The position numbers and the translations under genes are program-made. Positions 1-5,040 of a DNA stretch of 5,180 bases are shown in pieces. Positions within the stretch are counted from its first letter, which is position 1, and every line of letters starts with the position of its first letter. Origin of the DNA: JBBQTU01 sp038213005 (GTDB lineage Bacteria > Planctomycetota > Phycisphaerae > Tepidisphaerales > Tepidisphaeraceae). The notes below the pieces were generated by a model. It had not been told where the DNA came from and searched no databases. It saw nothing but the letters and a program-made list of their open reading frames with translations. The stretch covers positions 1-5,180 of the forward strand of contig JBBQTU010000256.1 in the NCBI GenBank assembly GCA_038213005.1, read 5' to 3'.

Positions 1-25
1 ATCGCACGTAAGTCATCGAAGACGA

Positions 26-55
26 GGCGAAGGGCAGAGGGTGCCCCCTTTCGCC
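26..55. other. Inverted repeat / strong hairpin upstream of the phosphatase gene
   Basis: GGCGAA (26-31) pairs with TTCGCC (50-55), and inside it GGGCA (32-36) pairs with TGCCC (42-46) around a GAGGG loop. A 3-nt bulge (47-49) separates the two stems, giving 11 base pairs in total. No T-run follows, so this is not a classical intrinsic terminator on the + strand. It could be the end structure of a gene lying left of the window, or a hairpin in a longer leader of the phosphatase gene. The pairing is seen directly; the role is unknown. Confidence 0.45.
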
Positions 56-72
56 CCGACGAGTCGCCGAGC

Positions 73-101
73 ATGGCAGCCTCTCGCCGGACGGCTATAC
101 T
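73..101 (+). promoter_or_regulatory. Putative sigma70-type promoter of the phosphatase gene
   Basis: ATGGCA (73-78, 4 of 6 matches to TTGACA) lies 17 bp before TATACT (96-101, 5 of 6 matches to TATAAT). Only 11 bases separate the -10 box from the ATG at 113, so transcription from here would give a leader of a few bases at most. The nearest Shine-Dalgarno-like string, GAGAG at 102-106, would then not be transcribed. Either the mRNA is nearly leaderless or the true promoter is further upstream. This is motif evidence only. Confidence 0.35.
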
Positions 102-112
102 GAGAGCCACCT

Positions 113-586
113 ATGAAAGTCCTGTTTCTCTGTACCGGAAACTACTACCGCAGCCGATTCGCGGAGATGCTGTTCAATCACCTGGTGAGCGAAGCCGGCC
201 TGCCCCACCACGCGGACTCGCGGGCACTGGCACTGGAGCGAGGCGGCTGCAATGTCGGTCCGATCTCGGTGAACACGGCCGAGGCGCTGGCCGCCAGGGG
301 CGTGACGATGCCTGCCCGGCATCGCCCGCCCCGGCAGGCTTGCGAAGCTGATTTTCTCGCCTTCGACCTGATCATCGCGCTAAAGGAGGCGGAGCATCGG
401 CCACTGATGGCGCTGCGGTTTGCGGCGCACGCCCAGCGGGTGCAATACTGGCATGTTCACGACCTGGACGCCGCTACGCCACAAGAGGCGCTGGCCCAGA
501 TCGAGACCAACGTCCGCCAGCTTATTGTCTGGCTTTCTGTGTCGCCCGCGGCCGCCCCGCCGCTTCCGGGCGCTGCCTCATTTTGA
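113..586 (+). CDS. Low-molecular-weight protein tyrosine phosphatase family protein
   Basis: This 157-residue cytoplasmic protein belongs to the LMW-PTP/arsenate reductase fold, whose members hydrolyse phospho-tyrosine or phospho-arginine through a cysteinyl-phosphate intermediate. The P-loop sits at the very N-terminus after a hydrophobic strand: C7-T-G-N-Y-Y-R13-S14, a complete CX5R-S signature with nucleophile Cys7 and phosphate-binding Arg13. The likely general acid is Asp117 or Asp119 in the segment WHVHDLD (113-119), near where the family's Asp loop falls. Length is normal for the family. Three usual P-loop-region residues differ: positions 11 and 12 are both Tyr (typical enzymes have Cys at 12) and position 15 is Arg instead of Pro. 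The last 16 residues form an Ala/Pro-rich tail. The ATG at 113 is chosen because it places the P-loop strand immediately at the start. The gene precedes argB by 60 bp, and that gap contains a separate promoter. The fold is secure; the substrate is unknown. Confidence 0.85.
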   Translation: MKVLFLCTGNYYRSRFAEMLFNHLVSEAGLPHHADSRALALERGGCNVGPISVNTAEALAARGVTMPARHRPPRQACEADFLAFDLIIALKEAEHRPLMALRFAAHAQRVQYWHVHDLDAATPQEALAQIETNVRQLIVWLSVSPAAAPPLPGAASF

Positions 587-611
587 CAGCCTGCGCCGAG
601 AGCCCTACACT
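583..611 (+). promoter_or_regulatory. Sigma70-type promoter of argB-argF
   Basis: A perfect -35 hexamer TTGACA (583-588) is followed after exactly 17 bp by TACACT (606-611, 4 of 6 matches to TATAAT, with the first T, second A and last T all kept). The -35 box overlaps the TGA stop codon (584-586) of the phosphatase gene. The predicted start near 617-619 would give a leader of about 29 bases containing the AAGGTGA ribosome site of argB. No clear ARG-box palindrome is visible around it. Motif quality and spacing make this the best promoter candidate in the window. Confidence 0.6.
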
Positions 612-646
612 TTCCGTTTTCGCATTTTTCCTTAAGGTGAACTGTC

Positions 647-1525
647 ATGGAAGAAGCTATTTCCAAGGCCACTGCATTGGTTGAGGCGCTGTCCTATATC
701 CAGCGCTTCTATAAGAAGGTGATCGTCGTCAAGGTCGGCGGGTCGATCATGGACGATGAGACCGCGCTGGCTAACATCCTCACGGACATCGTCTTCATGG
801 ACTACGTCGGCATGCGGCCGGTGCTGGTGCATGGCGGCGGCAAAGCCATCAACCATGCGATGGAACAAGCTGGACTTCAGCCGCAGTGGGTGCAGGGCCG
901 CCGCTATACCGATGAGCGGACCATCGCCATCGCCGAGCACGTGCTGTGCAACCAGATCAACAAGTTCATCGTGAACTTCATCAACGCCCAGGGCTGCGAG
1001 GCGATGGGGCTGCATTCGCTGTCCAGCACCGTGCTGTTCGCGGAAAAGACGTTTCTGCAGGGCGAGGACGGCCGGAAGATCGACCTGGGACTGGTCGGCG
1101 AGGTCAGGGATGTCAACGCCCGTCTGCTGGACCTGATGGTGGCGGCCGACGCGATCCCGGTGATCGCGACGATCGCCCGCGACCAGGCCGGTGGAAAACT
1201 CAACGTCAACGCTGATACAGCGGCCGGCGCCGTCGCGGCCGCCATGAAGGCTGAGAAGCTGATCGTGGTTTCGGACACCCATGGCATCCGCTCCAATCCC
1301 AAGGACCCTGCGACGATGATCCCGCACCTGACGGTGGCGCAGATTGATGACCTGGTGAAATCCGGAGTCATCTCGGCGGGTATGCTGCCCAAGGTCGAGG
1401 CGTGCATCGGCGCCCTGAAGGGCGGAGTGCAGAAGACGCACATCGTCGACGGGCATATCCCCCACTCACTGCTCCTGGAGATCTACACCGAAGCAGGCAT
1501 CGGCACGGAGATCGTGCTCAAGTAA
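647..1525 (+). CDS. argB: Acetylglutamate kinase (N-acetyl-L-glutamate 5-phosphotransferase)
   Basis: ArgB phosphorylates N-acetylglutamate with ATP, the second step of the acetylated arginine pathway, in the cytoplasm. The 292 residues carry the amino-acid kinase fold motifs in order: VVKVGGS (27-33, with catalytic Lys29), HGGG (62-65), the acetylglutamate-binding segment GRRYTD (84-89), LVGEV (149-153), NVNAD (186-190), VSDTHGI (208-214, nucleotide side), and GMLPKVEACIGALKGGV (245-261, with Lys249). The C-terminus HIVDGHIPHSLLLEIYTEAGIGTEI is typical. The N-terminal extension EALSYIQRFYKKVIVVK (13-29) resembles the helix that joins dimers into the hexamer of arginine-inhibited kinases, so feedback inhibition by arginine is likely (inference). 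The ATG at 647 is set by a good ribosome site, AAGGTGA (634-640), 6 bases upstream. argF follows after 16 bp. Length and motifs are ordinary, and no key residue is missing. Confidence 0.96.
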   Translation: MEEAISKATALVEALSYIQRFYKKVIVVKVGGSIMDDETALANILTDIVFMDYVGMRPVLVHGGGKAINHAMEQAGLQPQWVQGRRYTDERTIAIAEHVLCNQINKFIVNFINAQGCEAMGLHSLSSTVLFAEKTFLQGEDGRKIDLGLVGEVRDVNARLLDLMVAADAIPVIATIARDQAGGKLNVNADTAAGAVAAAMKAEKLIVVSDTHGIRSNPKDPATMIPHLTVAQIDDLVKSGVISAGMLPKVEACIGALKGGVQKTHIVDGHIPHSLLLEIYTEAGIGTEIVLK

Positions 1526-1541
1526 AAGATTCGAGGCTGCC

Positions 1542-2462
1542 ATGAAGCATTTTGTCACGCTGTCCGACTGGTCCCCGACTGAGCTTCGCCACCTGCTTGA
1601 TGTGGCACACAAGCTCAAACGCCAGCTCAACGACATCGGCAAGAACGACACGCTCATGGCCGGCAAGACCCTGGCGATGATCTTCGAGAAGCCCAGCCTG
1701 CGGACGCGAGTGAGCTTCGCAACCGCGATGGCGCAGCTCGGCGGCCACGCCCTGCTGCTGCGGCAGGAGGAAGTAGGCCTGGAGACGCGCGAGCCGGTGA
1801 AGGATGTCGCCCGGGTGCTGGCCAGCATGTGCGACGGGATCATGGCCCGCACGTTTGAGCACAACAAGGTGCAGGACCTGGCGAAGTGGTCCAGCGTCCC
1901 GGTGATCAACGGGCTGACCGACTACAGCCACCCCTGCCAGGCGATGACCGACATCATGACGGTCGAGGAGCATTTCGCCTCGCTGGCCGGCAAGACGATG
2001 GCATTCATCGGCGACGGGAACAACGTCGCCCGCTCGCTCTCGGTGGCGTGCGGCAAGTTCGGCATGCGATTCATCCTGGCGTGCCCGCGCAGCTATGAAC
2101 TGCCGTCATCGGATGTGGACCACATCATGTCGGTCGTGCCCGACATGGATTTTGTCATCACGCAAGATCCGTTCGAGGCCGTCCGCGAGGCCGATGTGCT
2201 CTACACCGACACCTGGGTCTCCATGGGCCAGGAAGAGGAGAAGGCCCGGCGGCTCAAGGACTTCGCCGGGTACAGCATTGACGAGAAGCTGTTGGCGGCC
2301 GCCCCCAGGCACGCCATCGTCCTGCATTGCCTCCCGGCCTACCGCGGGCTGGAGATCAGCGAGGCGGTGTTCGAAGGCCCGCAGTCGAAAGTCTTCCCGC
2401 AGGCGGAGAACCGCCTGCATTTCCAGAAGGGTCTGCTGGCGGTGCTGATGGCCGGGCGATAG
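1542..2462 (+). CDS. argF: Ornithine carbamoyltransferase
   Basis: ArgF transfers the carbamoyl group from carbamoyl phosphate to ornithine to make citrulline, the sixth step to arginine. The 306 residues match the family length. Visible motifs are the carbamoyl-phosphate loop SLRTR (52-56), HPCQ (130-133), the start of the ornithine domain FIGDGNNVARSL (155-166), the ornithine-binding DTWVSMGQE (223-231, the SMG loop that separates OTCases from aspartate and acetylornithine transcarbamylases), HCLP (262-265) with the catalytic Cys263, and the C-terminal AENRLHFQKGLL (288-299). The ATG at 1542 has GAGG (1533-1536) five bases upstream. The gene is 16 bp behind argB and is probably co-transcribed with it. 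Its TAG stop (2460-2462) directly abuts the stop of the opposing mnmG. The SMG loop favours an anabolic or catabolic OTCase; linkage to argB argues for the biosynthetic role. Confidence 0.96.
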   Translation: MKHFVTLSDWSPTELRHLLDVAHKLKRQLNDIGKNDTLMAGKTLAMIFEKPSLRTRVSFATAMAQLGGHALLLRQEEVGLETREPVKDVARVLASMCDGIMARTFEHNKVQDLAKWSSVPVINGLTDYSHPCQAMTDIMTVEEHFASLAGKTMAFIGDGNNVARSLSVACGKFGMRFILACPRSYELPSSDVDHIMSVVPDMDFVITQDPFEAVREADVLYTDTWVSMGQEEEKARRLKDFAGYSIDEKLLAAAPRHAIVLHCLPAYRGLEISEAVFEGPQSKVFPQAENRLHFQKGLLAVLMAGR

Positions 2463-2475
2463 CTACTTCCGCCGG
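2452..2475. terminator. Possible weak bidirectional hairpin over the argF/mnmG stop codons
   Basis: CC-GGCG (2452-2453 and 2455-2458, with G2454 bulged) can pair with CGCC-GG (2470-2475) around an 11-nt loop that contains both stop codons. It would serve both converging transcripts, but the stem is only six pairs and no T-run follows on either strand. Other or factor-dependent termination is equally likely. Confidence 0.2.
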
Positions 2476-4361
2476 TCCAGGTGGATCGCCAGGACCGTGA
2501 CGTCCGCTGGGGTGATCCCGCTGATGCGCAAGGCCTGGCCGAGTGAGCGCGGGGTGAACTTCAGAAACTTCTGCCGGGCTTCAGCGCGCAGGCCGGTGAC
2601 CGTTGCGTAGTCAGTTTCCAGCGGGATCACCTTGCTTTCCAGTTCGCAGAAGCGGTCGATCAGACGCTGCTGGCGGCCGATGTAGCCTTCGTATTTGATC
2701 TGAATGGCCACCTCGCGGCCGACGTCCGTGCGGACGCTCGCCGCCGACGGGACAAGGTCGATCACGCTGTCCCACAAGACCTCCGGCCGGCGCAGGTACT
2801 CCGCGGCGGAGATTTCGCCGATGCGGGCCCCGCGCAGCAGCGCCATGGCGCTGCCCATCAGGTCCAGCTTGGCCGAGAAGGCATTCCACTGGGCATCACC
2901 CACGAGACCTACCGACCGGCCCAGGGCGGTCAGACGCTGGTCGGCGTTGTCGTTGCGCAGGTGCAGACGATGCTCAGCGCGGCTGGTGAACATGCGATAC
3001 GGCTCAACCGGCGGCTTGGTGATCAGATCGTCGATCATGACGCCGATGTACGCCTGGTCGCGGCGAAGAACAAAGCCGCAGTCGCCGTCGCGCACGAACT
3101 GGGCAGCGTTGATCGCCGCCATGAGTCCCTGGGCCCCCGCCTCTTCGTAGCCGCTGGTGCCGTTGATCTGGCCCGCGAGGAAGAGCCCGCGGACGGCCTT
3201 GGTCTCCAGGGTCGCGCGGATCTGGCTGGGCCAGACCATGTCGTACTCAATGGCGTACCCATAGCGGATGAACCTGGCGTGCTCCAGGCCGGGGATTCGC
3301 TTCACCACCTCATCCTGTACGTCGGCCGGGAGCGAGGTGCTGATGCCGTTGCAATACACCTCGGGCGTGTCCAGCCCTTCGGGTTCGAGGAACACGTGAT
3401 GCTCGTGCTTGTCGGCGAAGCGCACAACCTTGTCTTCGATGCTGGGGCAATATCGCGGGCCGACCGACTTGATCTGGCCAGTGTACATCGGAGCGCGGTC
3501 GAGATTGGCCCGGATGATCTGGTGGATCTCTTCGTTGGTCGCGGTCAGGTGGCACGGCACCTGCATCGCGGGCGGCTTCCATGTGCCGGAGTATTCGTTG
3601 AGGTGCGAGAACGGATGAGGGACGACATCGCCAGGCTGCACCTGCAGGCGGGCGAAGTCGATGCTGTCGCGGTGCAGGCGAGGCGGCGTGCCGGTCTTGA
3701 GCCGGCCGATCTCCAGGCCCAGTGATGCGAGCGAGGCCGAGAGAAAATTGGCCGGGGGCTCGCCGAACCGGCCGCCGGGCCGTTGATCGGCTCCGGTATG
3801 CATCAGGCCCCGGAGGAACGTGCCGGTGGTCACGATGACGGCGCGGCAGCGGATCTCGGTGCCGTCGGCCAGCGTGACGCCGGTAACGCGAGAGGATGAC
3901 GCGGGGACACGGGGACCGGGAGATGGGAGGACTTGGCCGATCTCCGCGCCCTCGGGTTGCGGTGGCTCCTTGTCCACACGGATCGCCGCCACTTCGCCGG
4001 CCAGGATGGTGAGGCCCGCGCACGTGCCCAGCAGTCGCTGCACCTCGGCCGCGTAGCGGTACTTATCGGCCTGGGCCCGCGGGCCCCAGACGGCCGGGCC
4101 TTTGGAGAGGTTGAGCATGCGGAACTGGATGCCGGTGTTGTCAGTGGCGATGCCCATCAACCCGCCGAGTGCATCGATCTCGCGGACCATCTGCCCCTTG
4201 GCCAGGCCGCCGATCGCGGGGTTGCAGGACATCGCGGCAATGCGGCCGGGGTCGAGCGTGACCAGTGCCGCCGACAGGCCCAGACGCGAGGCAGCCCACG
4301 CGGCTTCAGCGCCGGCGTGGCCGCCGCCAATGATGATGATGTCGAAGCGCTGCGCTGTCAC
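2463..4361 (-). CDS. mnmG: tRNA uridine-5-carboxymethylaminomethyl modification enzyme MnmG (GidA)
   Basis: MnmG is the FAD-dependent partner of the GTPase MnmE. Together they install the (carboxymethyl)aminomethyl group on wobble U34 of certain tRNAs. The 632 residues are close to the usual length (about 620-630). Motifs in order: FAD-binding IIGGGHAGAEAA (10-21), CNPAIGGLAKG (46-56) with conserved Cys46, RPGGRFGEPP (194-203), RLKTGTPPR (220-228), GPRYCPSIEDK (301-311) with conserved Cys305, FLAGQINGTSGYEEAGAQG (394-412), MFTSRAEHRL (457-466), YEGYIGRQ (557-564) and the C-terminal SLGQALRISGITPADV (606-621). A Pro/Ser-rich insertion at about residues 131-157 carries octamer repeat sequence. 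The start is a GTG (plus-strand CAC at 4359-4361). No ATG, GTG or TTG lies between it and the in-frame upstream TGA, and the N-terminus fits the FAD motif spacing. No Shine-Dalgarno is seen before it. The gene is convergent with argF with no gap. Confidence 0.97.
   Translation of the reverse strand: MTAQRFDIIIIGGGHAGAEAAWAASRLGLSAALVTLDPGRIAAMSCNPAIGGLAKGQMVREIDALGGLMGIATDNTGIQFRMLNLSKGPAVWGPRAQADKYRYAAEVQRLLGTCAGLTILAGEVAAIRVDKEPPQPEGAEIGQVLPSPGPRVPASSSRVTGVTLADGTEIRCRAVIVTTGTFLRGLMHTGADQRPGGRFGEPPANFLSASLASLGLEIGRLKTGTPPRLHRDSIDFARLQVQPGDVVPHPFSHLNEYSGTWKPPAMQVPCHLTATNEEIHQIIRANLDRAPMYTGQIKSVGPRYCPSIEDKVVRFADKHEHHVFLEPEGLDTPEVYCNGISTSLPADVQDEVVKRIPGLEHARFIRYGYAIEYDMVWPSQIRATLETKAVRGLFLAGQINGTSGYEEAGAQGLMAAINAAQFVRDGDCGFVLRRDQAYIGVMIDDLITKPPVEPYRMFTSRAEHRLHLRNDNADQRLTALGRSVGLVGDAQWNAFSAKLDLMGSAMALLRGARIGEISAAEYLRRPEVLWDSVIDLVPSAASVRTDVGREVAIQIKYEGYIGRQQRLIDRFCELESKVIPLETDYATVTGLRAEARQKFLKFTPRSLGQALRISGITPADVTVLAIHLDRRK
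3891..3971 (-). repeat. In-frame insertion in mnmG carrying octamer repeat sequence
   Basis: This segment encodes MnmG residues 131-157, rich in Pro, Ser, Gly and Glu. It lies between the strand ending AAIRVD and the strand RVTGVTLADG, where the E. coli protein as I recall it has only a short turn. Read on the minus strand, the 3' half contains TCCCGG followed by TCCCCGTG and TCCCCGCG, that is two good octamer units and a degenerate one. The plus-strand stretch 3901-3916 is the reverse complement of 16 consecutive bases in the array at 5052-5067. The reading frame is kept, giving the peptide PGPRVPASS. The insertion presumably forms a surface loop. The 5' half (residues 131-144) shows no clear octamers. 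Confidence 0.7.
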
Positions 4362-4370
4362 AGGGGCTGG

Positions 4371-4399
4371 ATCATAGCGTACGCAGCGGACTGTTGCAG
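4371..4399 (-). promoter_or_regulatory. Putative mnmG promoter close to the start codon
   Basis: On the minus strand TATGAT (4376 to 4371, 5 of 6 matches to TATAAT) ends only 9 bases before the GTG start of mnmG. The -35 position 17 bp upstream reads CTGCAA (4399 to 4394), only 3 of 6 matches. Transcription from here would give an almost leaderless mRNA, consistent with the lack of a ribosome site. The -10 match could be chance. Confidence 0.3.
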
Positions 4400-4428
4400 G
4401 CTCAGCCGTTCACTCAGGATCTCGGGCG

Positions 4429-4570
4429 AGCCCATTTTTCCGGGCACGCGATTTCTTAGGACACCGGTCCTTAGCCCCAACGGGGCGACATTCTTAAGCC
4501 CAGGGTAAGCGTACTCGCGCAGCCCTGGGTAAGAACCACTCACCCCGAATGAGCCCTGAATGGGCGACAC
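4429..4570. repeat. Composite palindromic element (three GCCC..GGGC hairpin boxes around a CCCAGGG/CCCTGGG stem)
   Basis: Three related boxes occur: GCCC/GGGC with an 8-nt loop (4430-4445, degenerate), GCCCC-AAC-GGGGC followed by GACAT (4474-4491), and GCCC-TGAAT-GGGC followed by GACAC (4553-4570). Between the last two is a long stem: TTCTTA (4491-4496) plus CCCAGGG (4499-4505) pairs with CCCTGGG (4523-4529) plus TAAGAA (4530-4535). That is 13 pairs with a 2-nt bulge and a 17-nt loop. The 13-mers AGCCCAGGGTAAG (4497) and AGCCCTGGGTAAG (4521) are also direct repeats with one difference. A small AGGAC/GTCCT hairpin (4458-4471) sits between the first two boxes. The architecture resembles dispersed palindromic repeats I recall from planctomycete and metagenome sequences. 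There is no transposase, so this is a non-autonomous or REP-like element. Confidence 0.7.
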
Positions 4571-4674
4571 CTCTTTCAGCACCGTATTCGCTCCAACCAC
4601 TCGCTGACGCGCAACTTGCATCTACCCAGAAAACCGGCCACGCCCTTCTTAGCACTACAACGCAAGTCCACGGC

Positions 4675-4743
4675 GCATCCTCAAAGTGGGGCAGGCCGCC
4701 TCGGCCGCCCATTGGGTTGCCGACGGATCACGCTTGAGGATGC
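4675..4743. repeat. 10-bp perfect inverted repeat with nested hairpin
   Basis: GCATCCTCAA (4675-4684) is the exact reverse complement of TTGAGGATGC (4734-4743), 49 bases apart. Inside, GGCCG (4694-4698) pairs with CGGCC (4702-4706) around a 3-nt loop. The arms could be the terminal inverted repeats of a very small element or the closing stem of a structured RNA. No flanking target duplication is evident. Confidence 0.5.
4683..4713 (+). repeat. Short copy of dispersed GTGGGGC..CGGCCGCCCATT repeat
   Basis: This 31-bp segment matches, in inverted orientation, the longer copy at 4816-4870. The first block (4683-4701) is 17 of 19 identical to 4870-4852, and the second block (4701-4713) is 13 of 13 identical to 4828-4816. 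The short copy lacks the 24 bp that separate the blocks in the long copy, so one is a deletion or expansion of the other. Alignment was made by eye. Confidence 0.65.
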
Positions 4744-4815
4744 CGGCGGAACAAGGAAGCGCTGTGGCGTGAACCTGGGTTACCCGAAGTGCCGAGTGTC
4801 GCGGCAAGGGCACGA

Positions 4816-4870
4816 AATGGGCGGCCGATCCGCCACGGCGAGATGCTGGGCAGGCGGCCGGCCCCACTTC
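4816..4870 (-). repeat. Long inverted copy of the GTGGGGC..CGGCCGCCCATT repeat
   Basis: Read on the minus strand this begins GAAGTGGGGC and ends CGGCCGCCCATT, the same as the copy at 4683-4713 but with 24 additional bases in the middle (about 4829-4851), which include a CGCC/GGCG mini-palindrome. With the left copy it forms inverted arms around a core of about 100 bp (4714-4815), so the whole unit 4683-4870 could fold as one large stem-loop. Confidence 0.65.
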
Positions 4871-4890
4871 ATCGCATCGCTATGAAGTGG
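4864..4890. repeat. 9-bp perfect hairpin
   Basis: CCACTTCAT (4864-4872) pairs perfectly with ATGAAGTGG (4882-4890) across a 9-nt loop. The left arm overlaps the outer end of the inverted repeat copy at 4816-4870. This arm also resembles the AAAGTGG at 4683-4689, so three related GTGG-type ends occur within 210 bp. No T-run follows on either strand; function is unknown. Confidence 0.55.
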
Positions 4891-5013
4891 CGCTGAGTGT
4901 TAGGAGTGTCTTGTATTGACGCTGCCGTCGTCTGGCCTGACGCCCATGCACCAACAGAAGCTGGCTCGCCTGCCGCCGAATACCGGATGCACCCGACTTC
5001 ACCCTGCCCAGGC

Positions 5014-5031
5014 ACAAGCACAACAGCTTGT
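5014..5031. repeat. Small 6-bp hairpin before the octamer array
   Basis: ACAAGC (5014-5019) pairs with GCTTGT (5026-5031) around a 6-nt loop, ten bases before the octamer array begins. This is visible but short, and could be chance in a GC-rich region. Confidence 0.25.
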
Positions 5032-5040
5032 CGCCGTGCG

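Noticed and set aside
583..646. ARG-box operator for ArgR upstream of argB
   Set aside because: I see no paired 18-bp imperfect palindromes of the ArgR type in the leader, only promoter and ribosome-site motifs.
632..1465. 277-residue open frame on the minus strand across argB
   Set aside because: It is antisense to a gene with full ArgB motifs. Its composition (His, Asp and Val-rich runs) is the usual mirror of a high-GC coding frame, with no recognisable domain.
2961..3725. 254-residue open frame on the plus strand inside mnmG
   Set aside because: It is a codon-position shadow of mnmG. The sequence has no family character, and conserved MnmG motifs cover the same bases.
3891..3971. Frameshift or pseudogene status for mnmG
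   Set aside because: The insertion is in frame, all FAD and catalytic motifs before and after it are intact, and total length is normal.
4424..4439. GGG-CGAG-CCC followed by ATTTTT as an intrinsic terminator on the plus strand
   Set aside because: The stem is only three pairs and no plus-strand gene ends nearby. The CCC is better explained as part of the first box of the palindromic element.
4358..4885. Several 60-90 residue open frames between mnmG and the array
   Set aside because: They run through palindromic repeats in both directions, lack ribosome sites and show no known domain.
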